Assembly: GCA_002722385.1 (NCBI GenBank)
Contig: PBLR01000013.1
Coordinates: 23,292-47,466 of the forward strand
DNA: 24,175 nt
From: SAR116 cluster bacterium
Lineage (GTDB): Bacteria > Pseudomonadota > Alphaproteobacteria > Puniceispirillales > Puniceispirillaceae
Direction: 5' to 3'
Made by a program: the position numbers and the translations under genes. Below the pieces are notes generated by a model, which worked only from the letters and a program-made list of their open reading frames with translations, ran no database searches and had not been told where the DNA came from. Shown piece by piece: positions 8,806-16,875 of this stretch (positions are counted from its first letter, which is position 1; each line of letters begins with the position of its first letter).

Positions 8806-9716
8806 TGTCAATGTCCTACCGGCCGGGCTGGCTGAAATTCATCTACATGACCATCATTTGGCCTTTGGAAGCGGTTTTGGTGGCGCTTATTTTTGGGCCT
8901 CTGGCGGTGCTGCCTGTCGGGCTGGCCAGTTTTTGTATGGGCAGGTTATTTGTCTGGCTGGGCCCGCTGACCCCCTGGCATAAGCGGGCAGCAGAGCAGA
9001 TGGAGCTGGCCCTGCCCAACCATCCCTCAGCTGACAAGAAGGTCTGGCTGGCCGAAATGTGGGATAATCTGGGCCGGACCACAGCTGAATTTATCAAAAC
9101 CAGACAAATGCTGGATAAAGGCTATATCCAATTTGAAGGCTTGCAGCATCTGGACGGGCATGAGGGCGGTTTTGTTATCGGCGCGCATCTGGGCAACTGG
9201 GAAGCGTTATCTATGCTGGGGCCAGCCACAGGCAGCCGGACCGGACTGATTTATCGGCCGTTAAACAACCCTTATGTGTCTGTGTTGTTGAAGCGGCGTG
9301 CGCGTTCTGCTGAAGCAGATATCTATGAAAAAGGGCGGCCGGCCGCCATTGGCATGATTTCAACCTTGCGCAAAGGCGGGTTCATGCTGCTCCTTGCTGA
9401 CCAGCAGTTGCGAGAAGGTGAAACCGTGCCGTTCTTTGGCTACCCCGCCCAGACCGCCATCGCTCATATCAAACTTGCGGCCAAAACAGGCAAACCTATT
9501 TTTATGGCCCAGACAATCCGTACATCTGGCTGCCAGATATTGGTCAAGCTGTCTGCGCCATTTTATGTACCGAAAACAGCTGATGAGGCCACTTGCCGCG
9601 CCATCGCCGCAGATGTGAATCAGCATTTTGAAAACTGGATTACACAGCGTCCTGGCCAGTGGCTCTGGCCACACAGACGCTGGGGCAAAACCCCGCCCGC
9701 ACCATTATCAGAATAG
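8805..9716 (+). CDS. LpxL/HtrB-type lipid A biosynthesis acyltransferase
   Basis: This is a late acyltransferase of the LpxL/LpxM family that adds a secondary fatty acid to Kdo-lipid A at the inner membrane. It has 303 residues with a strong hydrophobic anchor at about 12-50. The catalytic Hx4E pair is H128 and E133 within GAHLGNWEA. The later 'FMLLLADQQ' and 'VPFFGYPAQT' blocks are characteristic of the family. The gene shares one base with lpxK and ends nine bases inside the convergent xseA gene. It contains a perfect 14-bp palindrome at 9334-9347. Position specificity (LpxL versus LpxM versus the very-long-chain LpxXL type) is not readable, so I give no symbol. Confidence 0.9.
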   Translation: MSMSYRPGWLKFIYMTIIWPLEAVLVALIFGPLAVLPVGLASFCMGRLFVWLGPLTPWHKRAAEQMELALPNHPSADKKVWLAEMWDNLGRTTAEFIKTRQMLDKGYIQFEGLQHLDGHEGGFVIGAHLGNWEALSMLGPATGSRTGLIYRPLNNPYVSVLLKRRARSAEADIYEKGRPAAIGMISTLRKGGFMLLLADQQLREGETVPFFGYPAQTAIAHIKLAAKTGKPIFMAQTIRTSGCQILVKLSAPFYVPKTADEATCRAIAADVNQHFENWITQRPGQWLWPHRRWGKTPPAPLSE

Positions 9717-11162
9717 CTCTTCTTGCGTGGTGGCAGAAGAGGAGGCCTGTTTCTGGCTTGTCCTGGCTTTGCGTGGCGGCGATAAAGCGGCATCAGGATC
9801 AAGCTGGGCCAGGCGTTCATCATCAGCAAATCTGATTACAACCCGTGACTGCTGCGGAGCAGAGGCGCTGGTCTTTACGGCTTTTCCGGCCTCATCTGTG
9901 ACCAGGGCAAACCCCCTGTCCAGAACCCGTTGATAGGAATTGGCCTCCAGCAGCCGTTCTGTCTGCGTCAGCCGGTTTCCTGCCCGCTCAATAAGAGCGG
10001 ACAAGCTGTGGTCCAGACGCCGCTCTAGCAGGCTGACAGTCTGGGCGACCGCTGTGACCTGTTGTTCTGGTGAGACAAGCCGGTCTGTAACCGCCGCCAG
10101 ACGCAACTGAAGCCGGTCAAGACGGCGATAAATGCTGGTATCCATCCGTGTGGCTGCCAGATCAACTGACTGCGAAAACCGCCCGATATGATCATCAGGG
10201 TGAAGCAGGCCCCGTTCCGCAGCTTTCATCGCTTGCTCTGCTGTCATAAGCCTGTTATTTACCGCCCGGCGCAACCGGGCATCTGTCTCAATCAAACGGG
10301 CCTGCAGCTCAGCTGAAACAGGTGTGGCAAATTCGGCAGCGGCGGTCGGCGTCGGGGCTCGCAGATCAGCTGCAAAATCGATCAGCGTGGTATCTGTTTC
10401 ATGACCAACAGCCGAAATCAGCGGAATCGATGAAGCCGCAGCAGCCCGCACAACAATTTCTTCATTAAATGACCAAAGGTCTTCAAGTGACCCGCCGCCG
10501 CGCGCCACAATCAATAAGTCTGGCCTTGGTACAGGCCCATCGCCGGGCAAAGCGTTAAACCCATTAATCGCTGCTGCAATCTGGTCTGCAGATCCAACCC
10601 CCTGAACATTTACACCCCAAACCAGAATATGAGTGGGAAACCGTTCAGAAATCCGGTGCAGAATATCGCGGATAACCGCCCCGGTCGGGCTGGTCACCAC
10701 ACCAATTGTGGCCGGCATGGCCGGTATCTGCTGCTTGCGCGCATTGTCAAACAGACCTTCTTCTGCCAGCCTGCGCCGCCTGTCTTCCAGCTGTTTTAAC
10801 AAGGCGCCTTCACCAGCGACCTCTATGTCATTCACCACCAGCTGGTAACGGGACTGCCCCCCAAATGTGGTCATCTTGCCGGTACAGATGACATCCAGCC
10901 CTTCTTCTGGCTGAACCGAAAGCCGCTGGGCGGTGCCTTTCCAGATAACAGCTGACAGCGCGTTCCGGTCATCTTTGAGAGTCAGATAAATATGGCCTGA
11001 GGCAGGGGTGCGCGGCTGTGAAATCTCACCTCTGACACGGACATAATCAAAGGCTGTTTCCACGGTCCGTTTCACCGCTTGGCTCAGCTCTTCAACCGTC
11101 AGATAAGGGGCATTTGTTGCCGCAGGTGTCGCATCGTTTGGCATTTGCAGATTATGGCGCAT
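9708..11162 (-). CDS. xseA: Exodeoxyribonuclease VII large subunit
   Basis: XseA is the catalytic subunit of exonuclease VII, which degrades single-stranded DNA from both ends as part of mismatch and damage repair. The 484 residues start with an OB-fold domain (YLTVEELSQAV at 20-30, VRVRGEIS at 41-48, SGHIYLTLKD at 55-64). The catalytic core follows: IGVVTSPTGAVIRDIL (153-168), VARGGGSLEDLWSFNEE (219-235), and SAVGHETD at 250-257. A long helical coiled-coil region and a Lys/Ser-rich tail close the protein. M7 is an alternative start. The small subunit xseB is not in the window. Its 3' end overlaps the convergent acyltransferase by nine bases, and it is divergent from purD with 64 bases between starts. 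Confidence 0.95.
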   Translation of the reverse strand: MRHNLQMPNDATPAATNAPYLTVEELSQAVKRTVETAFDYVRVRGEISQPRTPASGHIYLTLKDDRNALSAVIWKGTAQRLSVQPEEGLDVICTGKMTTFGGQSRYQLVVNDIEVAGEGALLKQLEDRRRRLAEEGLFDNARKQQIPAMPATIGVVTSPTGAVIRDILHRISERFPTHILVWGVNVQGVGSADQIAAAINGFNALPGDGPVPRPDLLIVARGGGSLEDLWSFNEEIVVRAAAASSIPLISAVGHETDTTLIDFAADLRAPTPTAAAEFATPVSAELQARLIETDARLRRAVNNRLMTAEQAMKAAERGLLHPDDHIGRFSQSVDLAATRMDTSIYRRLDRLQLRLAAVTDRLVSPEQQVTAVAQTVSLLERRLDHSLSALIERAGNRLTQTERLLEANSYQRVLDRGFALVTDEAGKAVKTSASAPQQSRVVIRFADDERLAQLDPDAALSPPRKARTSQKQASSSATTQEELF

Positions 11163-11226
11163 CAGGTTAGGTTAGGCGAGAGTTTATAAGGTCAGACAAC
11201 CAGTTTTTTTATCAAAAGGCACGAAC

Positions 11227-12486
11227 ATGAACATTCTAATCATCGGCGGTGGCGGGCGTGAACATGCTCTGGCGTGGAGCATTTCTGCATCACCGCTCTG
11301 TGATGATCTGATTATCGCCCCGGGCAACCCCGGCATTGCCCAGCTTGGCCGCTGTGTGGATATCTCAGCAGATGACACAGACGAGCTGGTCAAACTGGCT
11401 ATTGATGAGCAGATTGAGCTGGTGATTGTCGGCCCGGAGGTCCCGCTGGTGGCGGGGCTTGTTGACAGGCTGGAAGAGGTTAATATTCCGGCCTTCGGCC
11501 CGCGTGCTAATGCTGCCCAACTGGAAGGGTCTAAGGCCTTTGCCCGTAACTTCTGTGACCGCCATGCGATACCGCAGCCAAAATGGCAGAAATTCACGGA
11601 CGCTGAACAGGCACAGGCCTTTGCTGCTGAGCTGGATGGTTATTGTGTGATTAAGGCTGATGGGCTGGCCGCAGGCAAAGGCGTGATTGTCTGTTCTAAG
11701 CTTGAGGACGCCAACCAGGCCATCATTGAGCTGTTAGACGGCAAGTTCGGGGTGGCGAGTCAGGAAATTCTGGTTGAAGAACGGATCACCGGACCAGAAA
11801 TGTCTGCTTTTGCCCTGCTGGATGGCGAGGCGGCCCTGTGGCTGGCCTCTGCTCAGGACCACAAACGGGCCTTTGACGGCGATAAAGGGCCAAATACAGG
11901 CGGCATGGGCGCGGTCAGCCCCTCACCTTTTGAAACTGACGAATTGCGTGAACAAATTATGCGCACCATCATTGCACCTGTTGCCAAAGGCATGGCCGCA
12001 GAAGGTATGCCTTATAGCGGTGTGCTCTATGCCGGACTGATGCTGACCAAAGACGGCCCTAAGGTGATTGAGTTTAACTGCCGGTTCGGCGACCCAGAGG
12101 CACAGGTGATTCTGCCGCGCCTGAAGTCGGATTTTCTGTCTGCTGCCCTGACTGTTGCTGAAGGGGGTCTGCAGAATTTCGACATGCGCTGGACAGATGA
12201 CGCGGCGGTCACAGTTGTGATGGCAGCAGATGGCTATCCTGAAGCCTATCAAAAAGGCCAGCCCATAAACGGAGCTGACCAGCTAGAAACAAAACAAGGC
12301 GGCCTGATTTTCCATGCAGGAACAGCGTGCAGTGATGATGGCCAGCTGGTCAGTTCAGGTGGCCGTGTTCTGTCGGTTACGGCCTTAGGTCCTGACAAGC
12401 AACAGGCCCGTCAGGCCGCCTATCAGGTGGTGGAGACGATTGACTGGCCAGACGCGATGTTCCGTTCGGATATTGCCGCTGGCTAG
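11227..12486 (+). CDS. purD: Phosphoribosylamine-glycine ligase (GAR synthetase)
   Basis: PurD joins glycine to phosphoribosylamine with ATP, the second step of de novo purine synthesis, in the cytoplasm. The 419-residue protein shows the N-terminal GGGGREHALAW (7-17), then GNPG, 'IVGPEVPLVAGL', the ATP-grasp lysine region 'VIKADGLAAGKGV', 'RAFDGDKGPNTGGMGA' and 'EFNCRFGDPEAQ', all diagnostic. An AAAGG-type ribosome site precedes the ATG. A -10-like TATAAG lies at 11185-11190 between the divergent purD and xseA starts, but no acceptable -35 accompanies it, so I do not call a promoter. The stop is 22 bases from the convergent tadA stop. Confidence 0.97.
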   Translation: MNILIIGGGGREHALAWSISASPLCDDLIIAPGNPGIAQLGRCVDISADDTDELVKLAIDEQIELVIVGPEVPLVAGLVDRLEEVNIPAFGPRANAAQLEGSKAFARNFCDRHAIPQPKWQKFTDAEQAQAFAAELDGYCVIKADGLAAGKGVIVCSKLEDANQAIIELLDGKFGVASQEILVEERITGPEMSAFALLDGEAALWLASAQDHKRAFDGDKGPNTGGMGAVSPSPFETDELREQIMRTIIAPVAKGMAAEGMPYSGVLYAGLMLTKDGPKVIEFNCRFGDPEAQVILPRLKSDFLSAALTVAEGGLQNFDMRWTDDAAVTVVMAADGYPEAYQKGQPINGADQLETKQGGLIFHAGTACSDDGQLVSSGGRVLSVTALGPDKQQARQAAYQVVETIDWPDAMFRSDIAAG

Positions 12487-12508
12487 CGGTCTGAACATGT
12501 CAGGCGTG

Positions 12509-13000
12509 TCAGCGCCTATCCGCAAAGAACGCGGTTAACAGCTGTTCTGCTGCACGTTGCTGAATACCCCCATAAACCTCTATCTGATGGTGCGTGGTGG
12601 GCTGATGAAACAAGCATGGCCCATGTTCAACCGCCCCGCCTTTTTGATCATAAGCTGCAAAATACAGGCGGCGAAGGCGGGCATGGGCAATCGCCCCTGC
12701 ACACATCGCGCAAGGCTCTAACGTCACCCATAAATCACAGCCGATCAGCCGGGACTCGCCAGTAACCGCAAGGGCTGATTGTATGGCCAGCACTTCTGCA
12801 TGAGCCAGAGCATTGGCATCTCTTCTCATCCGGTTTTCTGCTGTGGCCAGAATCTCACCCTGCGGGTTTGTGATCAGCGCCCCAACAGGCACTTCACCAG
12901 CTGCAGCGGCAGCAGCGGCAAGGTTGAGGGCCTGGGTCATGAAATCATTTGTTTTGTCTGCAAGCGTCATGGCGACAATCTTACGGTGAAGCTGTAACAT
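12509..13000 (-). CDS. tadA: tRNA-specific adenosine deaminase
   Basis: TadA converts the wobble adenosine 34 of tRNA-Arg(ACG) to inosine. It is a zinc-dependent cytidine deaminase-fold enzyme. The zinc and catalytic residues are complete: H67 and E69 in HAE, and C97 and C100 in PCAMC (96-100). The EVPVGALI strand (36-43) is typical of the family. Numbering assumes the ATG at 13000. In-frame ATGs at 12970 and 12940 are equally plausible, and the first ten residues look non-conserved. None of the three starts has a strong ribosome site. If the short form is correct, the shared control region with the divergent pseudouridine synthase is longer than 36 bases. Confidence 0.93.
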   Translation of the reverse strand: MLQLHRKIVAMTLADKTNDFMTQALNLAAAAAAAGEVPVGALITNPQGEILATAENRMRRDANALAHAEVLAIQSALAVTGESRLIGCDLWVTLEPCAMCAGAIAHARLRRLYFAAYDQKGGAVEHGPCLFHQPTTHHQIEVYGGIQQRAAEQLLTAFFADRR

Positions 13001-13036
13001 TTGCCAACTTGTTCTGCATGACTTACAACCACGAAC

Positions 13037-13897
13037 ATGACAGACAAATCACAAAACACAGAACCTTCATTTACGCTTGCGCAGTCAGGTGCGCCAGAAC
13101 GAATCGCCAAACGAATCGCCAGAGCGGGGGTATGTTCACGCCGTGAAGCTGAGGTGTTGATTCTGGCTGGCCGTGTCCGGCTGAACGGAGAGATACTGGA
13201 CACAGCGGCATGTGTTGTCACCGCCAAGGACAGAATTGAGGTTGATGGTACGGCCTTGCCCGCAGCTGAACCTGCCCGCTTATGGCGATATTACAAACCG
13301 CGCGGGCTGATTGTATCGACCAAAGATGATAAAGGCCGTCAGACAATCTTTGATGCCTTACCAGAAAACCTGCCCCGGGTGATCTCTGTCGGGCGTCTGG
13401 ATCTGGATTCAGAAGGTTTATTGCTGCTGACCAATGATGGCGGGCTGGCCCGGCATTTAGAATTGCCGTCAACCGGCTGGACCCGGAAATACCGGGTCCG
13501 GGTCAGGGGGCTGGTTGATGATAACAAGCTGACTGATCTGGCCGGCGGCGTGACGATTGATGGCATCCATTACGGACAGGTCATGGCCCGTCTGGATAAT
13601 CAGATGCCGTCTAACGCCTGGCTGACAGTTGCGATTAAAGAAGGCAAGAACCGCGAAATCCGCCATATTATGGAGTATCTGGGCTATCCTGTCAGCCGCC
13701 TGCTGCGCTTGTCTTACGGCCCGTTTTCCCTTGGCAATTTAGAAGATGGTGAGGTGAGAGAAGTGAAAGCCACTGTGCTGGCTGAGCAACTTGGCCTGGG
13801 CAGGCCAAAACAGACCGGCACGCCCGCCGGACGAGCGAAATCAAACTCCCGCAAACCTGCCGGACCGCGCCCGCATAGGCCGCGCCGGAAGAGATGA
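13037..13897 (+). CDS. rluB: RluB-family 23S rRNA pseudouridine synthase
   Basis: This is an RsuA/RluB/RluE/RluF-type pseudouridine synthase. An S4 RNA-binding domain (ERIAKRIARAGVCSRREAE, about 21-39, through GRVRLNGE) is followed by the catalytic domain. The catalytic aspartate is D122 in GRLDLDSEGL (119-128). 'NREIRHIMEYLGYPVSRLLR' in the C-terminal half is the family's second hallmark. The C-terminal tail from about residue 255 is very rich in Arg, Lys and Pro and probably binds RNA non-specifically. RluB (23S position 2605) is the likeliest assignment given the S4 domain and length of 286. RsuA or RluE-type specificity cannot be fully excluded. rsmD follows after 21 bases, giving a small rRNA-modification operon. 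Confidence 0.88.
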   Translation: MTDKSQNTEPSFTLAQSGAPERIAKRIARAGVCSRREAEVLILAGRVRLNGEILDTAACVVTAKDRIEVDGTALPAAEPARLWRYYKPRGLIVSTKDDKGRQTIFDALPENLPRVISVGRLDLDSEGLLLLTNDGGLARHLELPSTGWTRKYRVRVRGLVDDNKLTDLAGGVTIDGIHYGQVMARLDNQMPSNAWLTVAIKEGKNREIRHIMEYLGYPVSRLLRLSYGPFSLGNLEDGEVREVKATVLAEQLGLGRPKQTGTPAGRAKSNSRKPAGPRPHRPRRKR

Positions 13898-13918
13898 GCC
13901 GGAATTGATGGACAGGCA

Positions 13919-14479
13919 ATGAATATCATCGGCGGCGACAAACGAGGCGCAAAGCTGGCCACTTGCAACAGTACAGCGGTCAGGCCGACAGGCCAGCGGA
14001 CACGAGAAGCGTTGTTTAATATTCTGCAAGGCGGGCGGTTTTCTGTATCTGTAGCTGGCGCGGTGGTGATTGATTTATTTGCCGGTACAGGTGCGATCGG
14101 GCTTGAGGCCCTGTCCAGAGGGGCAGATCAGGCCCTGTTTGTTGAACAGGACCGCAGCGCCCTTAAGACTTTGCAAGCCAATATCACCCAGCTGGGGATG
14201 CAGAGCCGTTCTGTCATTCTGGCACAAGACGCGCTGACTATTGCACGCTGGCCTCATCCGGCCGCAGATCTGATTTTTGCTGACCCGCCTTATGACAGTG
14301 GTTTGGCCGGACAGGCGCTTGACAGTTTGTTTGATGTCGGGGCTATCAGCCAGAAAACCGTAATTGTCGTTGAAACCCGCAAAACAGACCCTTGCTTGCT
14401 CAGCCCACACTTCGATCTTATTGACAGCCGCAGCTATGGGATTGCCAAGCTGAATTTCTTCGCTCTGGCCAGTGATTAG
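13919..14479 (+). CDS. rsmD: 16S rRNA (guanine966-N2)-methyltransferase
   Basis: RsmD methylates G966 of 16S rRNA with S-adenosylmethionine. The 186-residue protein opens with the family pattern 'IIGGDKRGAKLAT' and 'VRPTGQRTREALFN' (21-34). The SAM-binding motif is DLFAGTGAIGLEALSRGA (52-69), and the catalytic DPPY is at 122-125. A GGACAGG-like ribosome site precedes the ATG. It forms a pair with the upstream rRNA pseudouridine synthase. Its stop codon (TAG) overlaps the reverse-strand stop of the convergent mutL by sharing bases, a four-base tail-to-tail overlap. Confidence 0.95.
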   Translation: MNIIGGDKRGAKLATCNSTAVRPTGQRTREALFNILQGGRFSVSVAGAVVIDLFAGTGAIGLEALSRGADQALFVEQDRSALKTLQANITQLGMQSRSVILAQDALTIARWPHPAADLIFADPPYDSGLAGQALDSLFDVGAISQKTVIVVETRKTDPCLLSPHFDLIDSRSYGIAKLNFFALASD

Positions 14480-16317
14480 GACCGGCCAAACAGTTTTTCC
14501 AGATCAGCAAGAGACAGGGTGACGAAAGTTGGCCGGCCGTGATTACACTGGCCAGCAGCCGGAGTGACTTCCATCTGCCGCAACAGGGCGTTCATTTCCT
14601 CAGCATTCAGACGGCGGCCGGCCCGCACAGACCCATGACAGGACATGGTTGCCAGAATATGACCTGTTCTGTCAGACAAGGCCGTGGCCCCGCCCAGATG
14701 AACCAGCTCTTCAGCCAAATCAGAAAGCAGAGATTTAACATCTGTCTGGCCAAGCAAAGCCGGCACAGACCGGACCAGTATCGCACCTGCACCGAAAGCC
14801 TCCACCTCCAGCCCGGCGGATTTCAGCCTGTCTGCTTCTGCCAGCACAGCTTCTGTTTGATCAGCGGGCAGTTCGACAATTTCAGGCAGAAGCAAAGCCT
14901 GGCTTTTGATCTGACCCTGTTCATACTGAGCCTTCATCTGTTCCATCACCAGCCGTTCATGGGCGGCATGCTGGTCAACAATACACACCCCAGAAGCGGT
15001 TTCGGCCACAATGTAGGTTTTATGAAGCTGGGCCTTCGCCGCCCCCAAAGGGTAACCCGGCGCGATAGCTGCCTCAGAAGACGAGCTGTCATCAGCTGGC
15101 TCATATCTGGCTTTTGGCGGGGCTTCCGCCAGGAAATCCTGTGGCTGGGCAAGCGACGGGGGCGCCGGGCTCTGGAATGCTTTTGCAGCTGTAAGGCTAT
15201 GCTGGGACGGGCTATGGGCCGGATAGCTGCTGGTGAATGGGCGCCCTGAACCAGCGGTAGGCGAGCTTGAGAACTGGCGAAGAGCAGCCTCTCCGCCTTC
15301 ACCTGTGGCCTGCATACCCGCCGCCCGTAATGCAGAAGACAACGCGCCGACAAACAACCCTCTCACACTGCCTGCGTCTCTGAACCGAACCTCAGCCTTG
15401 GCCGGATGGACATTCACATCAACAGCGTCTGTTTCAATGGTCAGGAACAACACAATCACCGGATGACGGCCGCGCGGCAGCATATCCTGATAACCGGCCC
15501 TGACCGCGCCAAGTAGTTGGCGGTCACGCACAGGACGGCCGTTCACAAACAGATAAATCTGAGTTGTTGTCGGCCTGTTCATGGTTGGCAGACCAGCATA
15601 GCCACTAAGGGACATACCTGGCTTTTCAGCAGCAATAGGCACAGATTCACGGGCAAAGACCGGACCCAGTATTTCAGATAATCTGCGGGCGAAACCCGCA
15701 TCTGACTGATCCTGCTGCGGCAGGTGCAGGACGGTTCGGCCGGTATCCGTCAAAAGAAAAGAGACATCAGGCCGGCTCATCGCAAACCGGCGCACAACGT
15801 CATAACATTGTGCAGCTTCTGTCTTTCGCGTCTTCAGAAATTTCAGCCGCGCCGGAACAGAGGCAAATAAATCAGTAATCTCAACACGGGTTCCCGGCTC
15901 GCCAGCAGCAGGTTCAGGCTCACCTGATTTGCCATGGCTGACAGTCAGCGCCCAACTGTGATCTGCGGCCGGCTGGCGTGAGGTCAGCCGCAGAACAGAT
16001 ACAGAGCCGATAGAAGGCAGAGCTTCCCCGCGGAAGCCGAAAAAGCGAATATCGAAAAGATCATCAGAAGGCAGTTTTGAGGTCGCATGCCGTTGTACCG
16101 CCAGGGGCAGCTCGTCCCGCGACATGCCCTGACCATTATCACTGACGCTCAGCCCCGCAAGCCCGCCTTCTGACAGCTCTATGCTGACCTGCTGTGCCCC
16201 TGCATCAAGGGCATTTTCAATCAATTCTTTGAGCGCGCTTGACGGGCGTTCAATAACCTCACCCGCGGCAATCTGGTTAACAAGCTGATCCGGAAGATGG
16301 CGGATACCGGCTGACAT
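14476..16317 (-). CDS. mutL: DNA mismatch repair protein MutL (endonuclease-type)
   Basis: MutL is the ATP-dependent matchmaker of mismatch repair. Its 613 residues comprise a GHKL ATPase domain with ELIENALDAGA (31-41), DNGQGM (60-65) and GFRGEAL (94-100). A Ser/Pro/Ala-rich linker (about 335-430) follows, then a C-terminal dimerisation domain. That domain carries the metal-binding nicking motif DQHAx2Ex4E at 448-459 (D448, H450, E454, E459) with the accessory SCHGSVRAG and CNHGRPT blocks. The protein is therefore predicted to nick DNA itself, unlike E. coli MutL, and would work without MutH. It starts 9 bases downstream of the DUF3035 lipoprotein gene stop and is the last gene of the ribF-ileS-lspA run. 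mutS is not in the window. Confidence 0.96.
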   Translation of the reverse strand: MSAGIRHLPDQLVNQIAAGEVIERPSSALKELIENALDAGAQQVSIELSEGGLAGLSVSDNGQGMSRDELPLAVQRHATSKLPSDDLFDIRFFGFRGEALPSIGSVSVLRLTSRQPAADHSWALTVSHGKSGEPEPAAGEPGTRVEITDLFASVPARLKFLKTRKTEAAQCYDVVRRFAMSRPDVSFLLTDTGRTVLHLPQQDQSDAGFARRLSEILGPVFARESVPIAAEKPGMSLSGYAGLPTMNRPTTTQIYLFVNGRPVRDRQLLGAVRAGYQDMLPRGRHPVIVLFLTIETDAVDVNVHPAKAEVRFRDAGSVRGLFVGALSSALRAAGMQATGEGGEAALRQFSSSPTAGSGRPFTSSYPAHSPSQHSLTAAKAFQSPAPPSLAQPQDFLAEAPPKARYEPADDSSSSEAAIAPGYPLGAAKAQLHKTYIVAETASGVCIVDQHAAHERLVMEQMKAQYEQGQIKSQALLLPEIVELPADQTEAVLAEADRLKSAGLEVEAFGAGAILVRSVPALLGQTDVKSLLSDLAEELVHLGGATALSDRTGHILATMSCHGSVRAGRRLNAEEMNALLRQMEVTPAAGQCNHGRPTFVTLSLADLEKLFGRS

Positions 16318-16326
16318 TCTGGCTCA

Positions 16327-16875
16327 CTATTGAACCAACACCGGCTCGCTCAAAACCTCATCAATCGCCGGTGTGGCCCCTTCAGTAATTGCACGTTTCT
16401 GGATTTCATTGCGCCGGATGCGGGCGTCTTCAGCCATTTTGTCAACGATTGGCCCGACATTGGGCAAGCCGCCAAAGACAATCTGCAGTGGCAGCCGTCT
16501 TTCAAAGCGAATGCCTGCGGTTTCTTCATCAACCTTTGTGCGGATGCCGTCTTCAATTTGATCAAAAGCGAAAATATCCTCATAGCCTTGGGCATTCGCC
16601 GTACGGCCGTTCAACAGCACGGTTGAGCGATCTTTCGCATTTGACGCGGCCACTGCCGCGCTGGTGGTTTCCTCACCAGACGGCCGGGCCCCAAACTGAG
16701 GCGGCAAAGACAAAGGCGGGCGCACAACAACTTCAAATTCGTCAGGAGATGATTTTTCAGTGCCGATTGCACGTCTGAAATCTGAGCAGGCAGAACAGAT
16801 AAGCAGCACACCAGAAAGCAGGCTGATAGTCAGCGTGCGTGATGACAATCCGTGTTGTAAGCTGATTATGTTCAT
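16327..16875 (-). CDS. DUF3035-type lipoprotein
   Basis: This 182-residue secreted protein has a signal sequence (hydrophobic core about 15-27) ending in a probable lipobox C-S-A-C with the modified cysteine C30. The -3 residue is Cys rather than Leu/Val/Ile, so the site is imperfect. The mature region begins with 'SDFRRAIG' and 'SPDEFEVVVRPPLSLPPQF', the characteristic opening of the DUF3035 (BamF-like) family of alphaproteobacterial lipoproteins. Members are thought to act at the outer membrane, but I infer no precise role. The ATG overlaps the stop of lspA by four bases, so the lipoprotein and its own signal peptidase are translationally coupled. A conserved C-terminal region of charged helices follows. 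Confidence 0.82.
   Translation of the reverse strand: MNIISLQHGLSSRTLTISLLSGVLLICSACSDFRRAIGTEKSSPDEFEVVVRPPLSLPPQFGARPSGEETTSAAVAASNAKDRSTVLLNGRTANAQGYEDIFAFDQIEDGIRTKVDEETAGIRFERRLPLQIVFGGLPNVGPIVDKMAEDARIRRNEIQKRAITEGATPAIDEVLSEPVLVQ

Noticed and set aside
12502..12517. Small hairpin (AGGCG/CGCCT) between purD and tadA
   Set aside because: The stem is only five base pairs, it overlaps the tadA stop and no T-run follows on either strand, so it is not a credible terminator.
14539..15249. 236-codon open frame antisense to mutL
   Set aside because: It lies wholly inside the well-supported mutL gene and reads as low-complexity composition with no recognisable motif.
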